A DNA stretch of 64,000 bases, from assembly GCF_026341275.1 (NCBI RefSeq), contig NZ_JAIFZO010000002.1, positions 6,478,118 to 6,542,117 on the forward strand. Direction: 5' to 3'. Positions 34,684-42,566 of this stretch are shown one piece after another. Each line of letters begins with the position of its first letter. The stretch's first letter is position 1. The notes below the pieces were generated by a model, which was not told where the DNA came from, did not search any database, and saw nothing but the letters and a program-made list of their open reading frames with translations. This stretch comes from Streptomyces ortus. GTDB lineage: Bacteria > Actinomycetota > Actinomycetes > Streptomycetales > Streptomycetaceae. A program made the translations under genes and the position numbers.

Positions 34684-36075
34684 GTGATTGACGAGGAGAC
34701 CGGATACGGAGCCGTACGCAGCCGGGACGCCCGGTTCGACGGGGCGTTCTTCTTCGGCGTACGCACGACGGGCATCTACTGCCGGCCCAGCTGCCCCGCC
34801 GTGACGCCGAAGCGCCAGAACGTGCGGTACTACCCCACGGCGGCGGCTGCCCAGGGCTCCGGGTTCCGGGCCTGCCGCAGGTGCCGCCCGGACGCCGCGC
34901 CCGGGTCCGCCGAGTGGAACGTACGCGCCGACGTCGTGGGACGCGCGATGCGCATGATCGGCGACGGCGTCGTGGACCGCGAGGGCGTCGCCGGGCTCGC
35001 CGTCCGGCTCGGCTACAGCGCCCGCCAGGTGCAACGGCAGCTCACCGCCGAAGTGGGCGCGGGCCCGGTGGCCCTCGCCCGCGCCCAGCGCGCCCACACC
35101 GCACGGGTGCTCCTGCAGACCACCCGACTGCCCGTCACCGAGATCGCGTTCGCGGCCGGCTTCGCGAGCGTGCGCCAGTTCAACGACACGATCCGGACCG
35201 TGTACGCGTCCACCCCGACCGGGCTGCGCAGCACCGCGCACCGCGAGGGGACGCGACCGGCGACCACCTCCTCGGCGGGCATCCCGCTGCGCCTCGCCCA
35301 CCGCGGCCCGTACCAGGCCGCCGCCGTCTTCGACCTGCTCGGCGCCGAGGCCGTACCGGGCATCGAGGAGGTGACGGGTGCCCCCGGGTCCCGCACCTAC
35401 CGGCGGACCCTGCGGCTGCCGTACGGGACGGGCGTCGTCGCCGTCGGGGAGCGGACGGCGGACGCGTCCGCCCACAGCGGCGGCTGGCTCGACGCCCGAC
35501 TCCACCTCACCGACCTGCGCGACCTCACCACCGCCGTGCAGCGGCTGCGCCGCCTCTTCGACCTCGACGCCGACCCGTACGCCGTGGACGAGCGCCTAGG
35601 CGCGGACCCGCGGCTGGCCCCGCTGGTCGCCGCCAGGCCGGGGCTGCGCTCGCCCGGCGCCGCCGACCCGGAGGAACTGGCCGTACGCGCGCTCGTCGGA
35701 CCCCGCGAGGCCGCGCGGCTCGTACAGGCGTACGGGAAAGCGCTGGACTCGCCCTGCGGGACGCTCACGCACGTCTTCCCCGAGCCCGCCGCCCTGGTGG
35801 GGGCGGGCTCCACCCTGGGCGCCCTCGCCGCGGCCCTCGCGGACGGCGGTCTGCGGCTCGACCCGGGCGCCGACCGGCAGGCGGCCCGGGCCGCCCTGAA
35901 CACCCTGCCCGGCCTCGACGCGCACGTCGTGGCCGTCATCCGTACCCGTGCGCTCGGCGACCCCGACGTGGGCCCGCCCGAAGAGCCGGTCCCCGACACC
36001 TGGCGGCCGTGGCGCTCCTACGCGCTGCGGCACCTCGAAACGGCTGCCCGGCAGCCGGAAAGCGACGACAAGTGA
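34684..36075 (+). CDS. alkA: Ada-N / AraC HTH / AlkA DNA glycosylase fusion
   Basis: Alkylation repair and regulation protein, 463 aa. The Ada-type zinc domain (about 5-80) keeps the four cysteines (CRPSC and CRRC); the first, in IYCRPSC, would accept a methyl group from phosphotriesters. An AraC HTH follows (about 90-180, VTEIAFAAGFASVRQFN). The rest is AlkA: an N-terminal saddle, then a helix-hairpin-helix LPGLDAHVVAVIRTRALGDPDV, where the Asp in GDPDV is the expected catalytic residue. It removes 3-methyladenine and similar bases. The GTG start has GGAAGG directly before it, closer than usual. The ogt gene is coupled by a 4-nt overlap. Confidence 0.92.
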   Translation: MIDEETGYGAVRSRDARFDGAFFFGVRTTGIYCRPSCPAVTPKRQNVRYYPTAAAAQGSGFRACRRCRPDAAPGSAEWNVRADVVGRAMRMIGDGVVDREGVAGLAVRLGYSARQVQRQLTAEVGAGPVALARAQRAHTARVLLQTTRLPVTEIAFAAGFASVRQFNDTIRTVYASTPTGLRSTAHREGTRPATTSSAGIPLRLAHRGPYQAAAVFDLLGAEAVPGIEEVTGAPGSRTYRRTLRLPYGTGVVAVGERTADASAHSGGWLDARLHLTDLRDLTTAVQRLRRLFDLDADPYAVDERLGADPRLAPLVAARPGLRSPGAADPEELAVRALVGPREAARLVQAYGKALDSPCGTLTHVFPEPAALVGAGSTLGALAAALADGGLRLDPGADRQAARAALNTLPGLDAHVVAVIRTRALGDPDVGPPEEPVPDTWRPWRSYALRHLETAARQPESDDK

Positions 36076-36560
36076 CCACGTACCACACCACCCTCGCCAG
36101 CCCCGTCGGTGAACTCCTCCTCACCGCCGACGAGTCGGGAGTCCTGACCTCCCTGTCCGTGCCCGGCCAGAAGGGCGGACGCACGGTCGGTCCCGACTGG
36201 CGGCACGCGCCCGAACTCTTCGCGGAGGCCGAGCGGCAGCTCGCCGCCTACTTCGCCGGTGAACTCAAGGAGTTCCGGCTGCCGACGCGGACAAGCGGCA
36301 CCGAGTTCCGCGAGAAGGTCTGGGACGCGCTCGACTCCGTCCCCTACGGCACGACCACCACGTACGGTGAGATCGCCGCGCGGATCGGTGCCTCGCGCAT
36401 CGCGGTGCGGGCCGTCGGCGGAGCGATCGGCGCCAATCCGCTGCTGATCGTGCGCCCGTGCCATCGGGTGATCGGCGCCGACGGGTCCCTCACCGGGTAC
36501 GCGGGCGGGCTTGAGCGCAAGGTCCAACTCCTCACCCTCGAAACCCCCGAAGACCGCTGA
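36072..36560 (+). CDS. ogt: Methylated-DNA-protein cysteine methyltransferase
   Basis: Suicide repair protein that moves the methyl group from O6-methylguanine to its own cysteine, 162 aa. The active-site motif is VRPCHRVIGADG, with the helix-turn-helix GTTTTYGEIAARIGASRIAV before it and GYAGGLERK after it. The N-terminal domain is short, as in the Ogt/MGMT type. The GTG start overlaps the alkA stop (GTGA), so the two repair proteins are made together, probably under control of the AraC part of the AlkA fusion. Confidence 0.95.
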   Translation: MTTYHTTLASPVGELLLTADESGVLTSLSVPGQKGGRTVGPDWRHAPELFAEAERQLAAYFAGELKEFRLPTRTSGTEFREKVWDALDSVPYGTTTTYGEIAARIGASRIAVRAVGGAIGANPLLIVRPCHRVIGADGSLTGYAGGLERKVQLLTLETPEDR

Positions 36561-36628
36561 GGGGCCGCCGGGCCCGGGGCGGGCCGGTGTCGGGTGGGTG
36601 CCGGGCGGGCGCAGGCCGTCCGCGGCTG

Positions 36629-37000
36629 CTACTCCTCCTCCAGACCCCAGCTGTGGATCCGGCGAGGACGGACGCGGATCAGCTCCTCGCTGAAGTGCGG
36701 GCCCAACTCGTGCGGACCGGTCAGCAGCTCGGCCTCCCCGCGGATGTCCACCCCGCGCACCTTCCAGGGCCGCAGGCTGACGATGTCGTCGATGACGAGA
36801 CCGACCTTCGGATTCTTCTGGAGATTGCGCCACTTCTTGGTGGTCCCCATGGCATAACCGCCGATGAGGATCGTCCCGTCGTCCTGCGGAAAGAAGCCGA
36901 CCGGGTTCGCCTGCGGCTGGCCGTGCTGGTCGACGGTGGCCAGGCGGCCCAGCCGCTGGGATTTTAGGTACGCCCGTTCGGCTTCACTGAATGCGGTCAT
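36629..37000 (-). CDS. PPOX-class F420/flavin-dependent protein
   Basis: Split-barrel protein of 123 aa, likely a homodimer that binds F420 or FMN. Family features are RLGRLATVDQHGQPQANPVGF (first strands), DGTILIGGYAMGTTKKWRN and the C-terminal VRPRRIHSWGL. It belongs to the F420-dependent PPOX group common in actinobacteria (the motif MTAFSEAERAYLKSQRLGRL at the N-terminus is typical). The substrate is unknown. An upstream GTG or ATG in the same frame at 37036 is less likely. Convergent with ogt. Confidence 0.87.
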   Translation of the reverse strand: MTAFSEAERAYLKSQRLGRLATVDQHGQPQANPVGFFPQDDGTILIGGYAMGTTKKWRNLQKNPKVGLVIDDIVSLRPWKVRGVDIRGEAELLTGPHELGPHFSEELIRVRPRRIHSWGLEEE

Positions 37001-37112
37001 GTCAGCAGCCAAACACGGTTTCCGCGCCCCGCGCACCGGATCCTGACCCCGGGCCCCGGCACCTGTACCCCGCGGCCCTCATTCGGGCTCCATCGGTGGA
37101 AGGCAGGAACGC

Positions 37113-38381
37113 ATGGCCGAGGTCGGACGAAGAGACGCCTGCCGGGCCCTGACCGCCGTGGCCGGCGCGCTGGCACTCACGATGCTCGGCACGGCCGCGG
37201 CCCACGGCGGACCCCCGGCCGCCCCCGATCGCCCGGGTGCGCCGGCCGCCCCCGGGCACTGGACCGGCAGCTGGGAGGCCGCCGCCTCCGGCACCGCCGC
37301 TCCGCTCCCCGGCGCCTCGATCCGCAACGTCGTCCGTACGAGCGTCGGCGGTACGGCCGTCCGCGTCCGCGTGTCCAACCGGCTCGGCACCCTGCCGCTG
37401 GTGCTGGGCGCCGCCACTGTCGCCAGGCAACGGCCGAACGCGCCCAAGAGCCCGAAGGCCGTCTCCGGCACCATGCGCGCCCTCACCTTCGGCGGCCGGA
37501 AGAAGATCACCGTGCCGGCCGGCCGGGACGTCGTCAGCGACCCCCTCCCGCTGAACGTGCCCGCCGCCGCGAACCTCCTCGTCACCCTCCACACCCCCGG
37601 CGACTCGGGCCCCGCGACCTACCACCGCGACGCACTGCAGACCAACTTCCTCGCCCTGGACGGCAATCGCGCCGCGGAGGTGGGCGGCGCGGGGTACAGG
37701 GCCACGACCACCTCCTGGTACTACGTGACCGGCGTCGACGTACTCCGTCCGCAGGCTCCCGGCAGCGTGGTCGCGCTCGGCGACTCGCTCACCGACGGCT
37801 CCGGCTCGACACCGAACGCCAACCGCCGCTGGCCCGACCGGCTCGCCGAGCGGCTCCGCGCGCTGCCGCCCGGCCGTCGGCAGGGCGTACTGAACGCGGG
37901 TGTCGCCGGCAACCGGCTCCTGCGCGAAGGGCGCGGGCCCAGCGCGTCGGCCCGGTTCGACGCCGATGTACTCTCCCGCACCGGGGTGCGCACGCTGATC
38001 GTGCTGGAGGGCGTCAACGACATCAAGGGCACGCCGGACCAGACCGACCCGGCCGCCCTCGTCGCCGCGTACCGCGAGCTCGTCCGGCGCGCCCACGCCC
38101 GCGGGATCCGGGTCGTCGGCGCCACGATCACCCCGTTCGGCGGCCACGGCGGTCACACGGCGGCCCGCGAGCGCGTACGCCGGGCGGTCAACCGGCTCAT
38201 TCGCGGCGGGGGCGTGTTCGACGCGGTCGCCGACTTCGACGCCGTGGTCCGCGACCCGTCCCGGCCGGACCGGCTGCGGGCCGCCTACGATCCCGGGGAC
38301 CACCTGCACTTCAACGACGCGGGCATGCGGGCCCTGGCCGACAGCATCGACCTCATGGACCTGGCCGGCCCCGCGCGGTGA
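37113..38381 (+). CDS. Secreted GDSL/SGNH hydrolase
   Basis: Exported serine hydrolase, 422 aa. A signal peptide is visible (about 1-31, ALTAVAGALALTMLGTAAAHG). The SGNH blocks are ALGDSLTDGSG (about 225), NAGVAGNRLL with block II Gly, LEGVNDIKG with the Asn of block III, and DHLHFNDAGM with Asp and His of block V. The first 180 residues form a beta-rich extra domain seen in the PC-esterase-like/rhamnogalacturonan acetylesterase type. Ribosome site AGGCAGGAA precedes the ATG. It may act on extracellular acylated polymers or lipids. Confidence 0.9.
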   Translation: MAEVGRRDACRALTAVAGALALTMLGTAAAHGGPPAAPDRPGAPAAPGHWTGSWEAAASGTAAPLPGASIRNVVRTSVGGTAVRVRVSNRLGTLPLVLGAATVARQRPNAPKSPKAVSGTMRALTFGGRKKITVPAGRDVVSDPLPLNVPAAANLLVTLHTPGDSGPATYHRDALQTNFLALDGNRAAEVGGAGYRATTTSWYYVTGVDVLRPQAPGSVVALGDSLTDGSGSTPNANRRWPDRLAERLRALPPGRRQGVLNAGVAGNRLLREGRGPSASARFDADVLSRTGVRTLIVLEGVNDIKGTPDQTDPAALVAAYRELVRRAHARGIRVVGATITPFGGHGGHTAARERVRRAVNRLIRGGGVFDAVADFDAVVRDPSRPDRLRAAYDPGDHLHFNDAGMRALADSIDLMDLAGPAR

Positions 38382-38413
38382 CCCAGGGCGGGGGCGGGCC
38401 CCGGCGCCGGGCG

Positions 38414-38896
38414 TCAGCCCCGGACGACGGCTCCCAGCCATGCCCCCGCGATCAGCAGACACGCGAACAGCTCCACCAGCACACTCGTCCCGCCCCGGCG
38501 CAACACCCTGCGTACGGACGTCATCGCGTCCCCGTGGCCGCCGAGCCGCAGCCGTTCGGCGAGGTAGGCGCCACCGAGAAAACCGGGGATCGCGCCGAGC
38601 ACCGGCACCAGGAAGAAGCCGAGAAGGGCGCCGACACCCGCGTACACCGCCATTCGGGGGGTCGCGCCGCTCGCCCGCAGAGTGCGCGGCGGCAGCCACC
38701 AGCGGATCACGTGGGCGACGAGGAGGACGGCGGTGGCGCCCACGAGCACACCCCAGGAGAGCGCCCGGGGATCCTCGAACGCCCACCACAGGACCGCGGC
38801 CCAGACGAGCCACGACCCCGGCGCGCCGGGCACCAGCACTCCGCTCAGGCCGAGCAGCATCACCACACCGACCAGCAGGAGTTCCCACGCTCCCAT
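38414..38896 (-). CDS. DUF456 family membrane protein
   Basis: Small membrane protein, 160 aa, with five or six hydrophobic segments. The family pattern is clear: LLGLSGVLVPGAPGSWLVW at the start, RWWLPPRTLRASGA in a loop, and GLLGFFLVPVLGAIPGFLGG (here GALLGFFLVPVLGAIPGFLG) in the second half. Function is unknown. Convergent with the secreted hydrolase gene; same strand as the regulator upstream, 36 bp away. Confidence 0.88.
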   Translation of the reverse strand: MGAWELLLVGVVMLLGLSGVLVPGAPGSWLVWAAVLWWAFEDPRALSWGVLVGATAVLLVAHVIRWWLPPRTLRASGATPRMAVYAGVGALLGFFLVPVLGAIPGFLGGAYLAERLRLGGHGDAMTSVRRVLRRGGTSVLVELFACLLIAGAWLGAVVRG

Positions 38897-38932
38897 CTGC
38901 CCAGGGTGCCTCAGAACGGCATGACCCGCAGG

Positions 38933-40021
38933 TCAGTCCGGTGCCGGTGCCGGTGCCGGTGCCGCTGCCGCTGTCGGTACCGGTGCCGCGGGCTGCACCT
39001 CCTGCGGGCCGCGGGCCACCCAGCCCTTCTCGTACGTGTGCCAGCCGAGCTGGAGGCGGGTGGTGACGCCCGTCAGCTCCATCAGCCGCTTCACCCGGCG
39101 CTGTACGGTCCGCAGCCCCAGGTCGAGCTGTTTGGCGACGCTCGCGTCGGTCAGCCCCGCGAGGAGCAGGGACAGGATCTCCAGATCGGTGCCGTCCGGC
39201 CCGTCCCGCTCCTCCTCGACGACGGTGGCGGGCCCGCCGGGCGTACCGGGCGCGCCGAGCCGCAGGGGCAGGGCGTCCCGCCACACCGACTCGAACAGAC
39301 CCGACAGGGATTCGAGCAGCCCGCTCGCGTGGACGACGAGTGCGGCGGGTTCGACGACCTGCGAGGTCAGCGGCACCATGGCGAGGGACCGGTCGACGAT
39401 CACCAGCTTGGTCGGCACCTCGTCCACGACCCGTACGCGCTCGTCACGCCCGAGGGCCGCGGACAGTTCGGCGATGCCGCCCGGCAGGTGCAGGACCGAC
39501 CGCTCGACGACCACGCGGTAGCGGACGCCGCGGCCGGCGGCCTGCTCCTCCGCGTCGTTGTCCGTCCCGGAGACGACGACGGGGTTGCCGGTGACCAGGG
39601 CGCACACCTCGTCGTTCGCGCCGAGCTGGAGCTGCAGGAAGCGCTGGGCGACCGCGGCGGCGCCGGTCACCACCTCCACCAGGTCGACGGCGGCGGGTTC
39701 GGTGGCCTGCGCGCGGTATTCCTCGGCGAGCAGGGCGGCCGTCAGTTCGGCCTGGTCCAGCTCGTGGCGCCGCTGGGTGAGCAGCGCGCCGAGCGCGACG
39801 CCGGGCGGCGCGGCGACCCAGCGGCCGGAGCGCGCCGAGGACTGGGCGGCCAGGCCGTGCCGTTCGAGTCTGCGCAGCGCGCGTTCGGTGTCGTGCTCGC
39901 CGAGCGTGAGCCGCCGCGCGAGATCGGGCACGTCGGCGGCGCCCACGGACACCAGGGCCCGGTACGCCGACTCGTGCGTGTCGTCCAGTCCCAGTGCTGC
40001 CAGACCTGTCGTTCCGAGCAT
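38933..40021 (-). CDS. TrmB-like / LuxR C-terminal regulator
   Basis: Transcription regulator of 362 aa. The N-terminus (about 5-75) is a TrmB-like winged helix (GAADVPDLARRLTLGEHDTERALRRL). A middle domain of about 170 residues resembles the TrmB effector domain. The C-terminus has a LuxR-type HTH (about 278-335, LEILSLLLAGLTDASVAKQL then LDLGLRTVQRRVKRL). The two DNA-binding ends are characteristic of a Streptomyces regulator family. A tail of Pro-Ala repeats ends the protein. The chosen ATG is preceded by GGGGAGGGGC; a GTG at 40045 is the alternative. Confidence 0.87.
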   Translation of the reverse strand: MLGTTGLAALGLDDTHESAYRALVSVGAADVPDLARRLTLGEHDTERALRRLERHGLAAQSSARSGRWVAAPPGVALGALLTQRRHELDQAELTAALLAEEYRAQATEPAAVDLVEVVTGAAAVAQRFLQLQLGANDEVCALVTGNPVVVSGTDNDAEEQAAGRGVRYRVVVERSVLHLPGGIAELSAALGRDERVRVVDEVPTKLVIVDRSLAMVPLTSQVVEPAALVVHASGLLESLSGLFESVWRDALPLRLGAPGTPGGPATVVEEERDGPDGTDLEILSLLLAGLTDASVAKQLDLGLRTVQRRVKRLMELTGVTTRLQLGWHTYEKGWVARGPQEVQPAAPVPTAAAAPAPAPAPD

Positions 40022-40486
40022 GCGGCGCCGCCCCTCCCCGAACACCGGCCGTGGCGGAAAACGGCCACGGCGTAAAACCGCCTCGGCACATCATCGCCGT
40101 ACCGTCCGTGTCTCTGCCAAGGTGGCGCCGGGACGGTACGTGGCCCGGCGCCGGCGCGGACGGGCGCGGAGGGGCGCGGAGGGGCGCGGACCGACGAGGA
40201 CCGGCCATTGACCGGCGGATCGGGGCGGAGACGGATGAACGGGACGGCAGGTGGAACCCGTCCGGTGCACAGCCTGGCCCCGACTGTGCGAGGCACATCC
40301 GGGGCCGGAGGGGTCGGTTCCGTGAAGGGCCGGCCGCCCAGACCGTGACGCGGGCCGCCGGGCCCGGTCACACAGGCGCCGCCGGGTGGTTCTCCCGTGG
40401 GGGGTGGGACTGCCCGGCGGTCCCGTATCGCTGGTTTTTCCCGATGCCCCGTTTTCATCGGGCCTCGGCGGTGGACAATTATGGGC
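40022..40486. other. Gene-free region with hairpin and repeat
   Basis: No reading frame here has good support. A triple GGCGCGGAGG-type repeat occurs at about 40165-40190. An inverted repeat, CCCGATG-9 nt-CATCGGG (40440-40462), lies shortly before the next start codon, with GGACAATTATGG just after it. It may be an operator or a promoter hairpin for the split PP2C-like gene. Confidence 0.45.
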
Positions 40487-40942
40487 ATGAGCCAGCAGGG
40501 GGAGAGGCCGACCGGTCAGCAGGACGACTGGTGGGGGCAGCTGTACGACGACGCCACGGGGGACACGGGGCCGGCACCCGCACCGGACTCCCTGGACGAC
40601 CGCTTCGCCTCGGCAACAGACACACTCACCCCACCCCCACCCCAGACCCCCGGCCAACCCCCCCGAGCCCCGTCAGGGGCGCGGGGGAACTGCGCGATGC
40701 TCAGCCCACGGCCTGCGCCTGAGGGCGGGCCTGGTGTGACGCCGCCCGGGGGCGGAACTGCGCGATGCTCAGCTCCTCACGGCCTGCACCTGAGGGCGGG
40801 CCTGGCGCGGTGCTACCTCAGGGGCGCGGGGAACTGCGCGACGCTCAGCCCTCACGGCCTGCACCTGAGGGCGGGCCTGGTGGTGCCGCCTCGGGGGCGC
40901 GGGGAACTGCGCGATGCTTCAGCCTCCACGGCGTGCGCCTGA
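40487..40942 (+). pseudogene. N-terminal fragment of a PP2C-like gene
   Basis: Opening segment of a protein that begins MSQQGERPTGQQDDWWGQLY and continues LDDRFASATDTL up to about 40670, where normal coding sequence gives way to a tandem array. In this frame the array reads to a stop at 40940-40942. The phosphatase part lies downstream in another frame (41262-42431 and upstream of it). The most natural reading is one former gene interrupted by a repeat insertion. The next finding on this locus explains how loss of repeat units would restore the frame. Confidence 0.65.
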
Positions 40943-41010
40943 GGGCGGGCCTAGTGCGGTGCCACCTCAGGGGCGCGGGGAACTGCGCGGCCAGCCCCAC
41001 AGCGCCCGCA
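40674..41010. repeat. Tandem array of about 75-bp units in the PP2C-like gene
   Basis: Four and a half units share the core GGGGAACTGCGCG (or GGAACTGCGCG), with AACTGCG at 40688, 40756, 40832, 40905 and 40981. The periods are 68, 76, 73 and 76 bp. Each full unit also contains CTGAGGGCGGGCCT and ends with a form of ACCTCAGGGGCGC. The unit core resembles the repeats at 61202 and 61317 in this window (AGGGGCGCGGGGAAC). Such elements are otherwise intergenic here; inside a gene they change the frame. Confidence 0.9.
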
Positions 41011-41261
41011 CCCGGCACCCCGCCCGCTGGGCCACCGGCCACCGGGGCAGCGTGGAGAAGATGCCCCCACCCTGGTGGCCTCGAGCGGGCCCTTCGCCTC
41101 GCAAGCGCACGGCAGCGGCAGCGCCCCCGCCGACCCGCGCGACCCGGCCCCGCCGACGGCCCAGCACAGACCCACTTCGACGCAGCGGACTCCAGCGGCA
41201 GCGGGCCCCCTGGGAGGCCCCGCCCGCGGACCCCCCGGGCCCGGTCACCTTCCCCACCGCC

Positions 41262-42431
41262 ATGTCCACGGAAGGCCCCCCGCCGGCCTCGGCGGCGGCA
41301 GGCCCCGACGAGCAGCCGCACCCCTCCGCCGCCCCGCCCCCCGCCGACACCCTCCTCGACATCCCCGCCGACCCGCCCACCGACCCGCCTGTCCTGGACG
41401 TGCCCGACACCCCCACCCCCCTCGACCACGTCGGCTCCGGCCCGCCCACCTACGACGCCGAACCAACCGCCCAGCCGCCCGCCGAACCGGACGACCTCGA
41501 CGACATCGTGGCCGACACCGTGCTGGACGGGGCGTCGTACGGCACGTACACCCTGCGCGCCGTGTCCGTGCGCGGCGACTCCGCCCGGTTCCGGGGCGAG
41601 CCCCGCAGGGACTCCCTGCTCACGGCCCGCTTCGGCACCGGCGACGACGCGCTCGTCCTGGTCGCCATGGCGACCGGCGCCCGCGCCACCCCCGACGCCC
41701 ATCGCGCCGCGGCCGAGGCCTGCCACTGGATCGGCAGGGCCGTGGGCCGCAGCCACGCCCGGCTGGCCCAGGACATCAGGGCCGCCCGGCGCGGCGATCT
41801 GAAGTCGGGGCTGCACCGCCTCACCGACCGCAGCCTCGGCAGACTGAGGGCCGGCGCAGTTGAGCGCGGCGTCCGACCCGAGGAGTACACCGCGAGCCTG
41901 CGCTGCCTGCTCCTGCCCGCCGACCCCGAGTGCCGTACGCGCGTCTTCTTCGGCGTGGGGGCGGGAGGCCTCTTCCGACTGCGGGACGGCGAGTGGCAGG
42001 ACATCGAACCGCGCGTCGCCGACGCCACGGGCGAGGCCGTCGTCGGCTTCGGCTCCCTGCCCCCAGGGACGCCGCAAGGAACGCCGCACGGCACACATCC
42101 CGGCACGCCGCACGAGACGCCCGACGGCGACCGCCTCACCATGGACCTGGGCATCACCACACCCCCGAGCCCGTACGAACCGGCGCCCGAACCACCGCCC
42201 CGCGACCCCTTCCGCTTCCGGGCCTCCGTCGCCCGCCCGGGTGACACGCTCCTGCTGTGCAGCGGCGGTCTCGCCGAACCCCTGCGCGGCGAGCCGCGCC
42301 TGGTCGAACACCTCACCTCCCGCTGGTCGCGGAGCGAACCGCCCGGCGTCGCCGCGTTCCTCGCGGACAGCACGGTCCGGGTCAAGGGGTACGCGGACGA
42401 CCGGACAGCCGCCGCCGTTTGGGAGGCGTAA
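41262..42431 (+). CDS. PP2C-type phosphatase-like protein (C-terminal part of split gene)
   Basis: About 389 aa from ATG 41262, in a frame open upstream to about 40914. The C-terminal 300 residues look like a degenerate PP2C-type phosphatase: VRGDSARFRGEPRRDSLLTA (metal-site Asp region), ALVLVAMATGA, and PGDTLLLCSGGLAEPL, which resembles the DG-type motif with Ser in place of Asp. Upstream, RAPWEAPPADPPGPVTFP also looks like original coding sequence, so the ATG at 41262 is probably not the ancestral start. The N-terminal start codon lies at 40487 in another frame. Activity is doubtful because key metal residues are changed or not evident. Confidence 0.6.
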   Translation: MSTEGPPPASAAAGPDEQPHPSAAPPPADTLLDIPADPPTDPPVLDVPDTPTPLDHVGSGPPTYDAEPTAQPPAEPDDLDDIVADTVLDGASYGTYTLRAVSVRGDSARFRGEPRRDSLLTARFGTGDDALVLVAMATGARATPDAHRAAAEACHWIGRAVGRSHARLAQDIRAARRGDLKSGLHRLTDRSLGRLRAGAVERGVRPEEYTASLRCLLLPADPECRTRVFFGVGAGGLFRLRDGEWQDIEPRVADATGEAVVGFGSLPPGTPQGTPHGTHPGTPHETPDGDRLTMDLGITTPPSPYEPAPEPPPRDPFRFRASVARPGDTLLLCSGGLAEPLRGEPRLVEHLTSRWSRSEPPGVAAFLADSTVRVKGYADDRTAAAVWEA

Positions 42432-42566
42432 CCGCGCCCGTTGTGAACAGATGGGACCTGAAGGGATCCCGTGACAGCGAATGACAGCGAATGACAACGG
42501 TCGTCGAAAGACGTCGGCGGTCTTCGGCGCGGTCGTCCGCGGTCGACAGCAAAGGGCGTGTGACTC

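Noticed and set aside
37002..39284. Minus-strand frame of 760 codons across the secreted hydrolase
   Set aside because: Overlaps three well-supported genes in other frames and has no motif.
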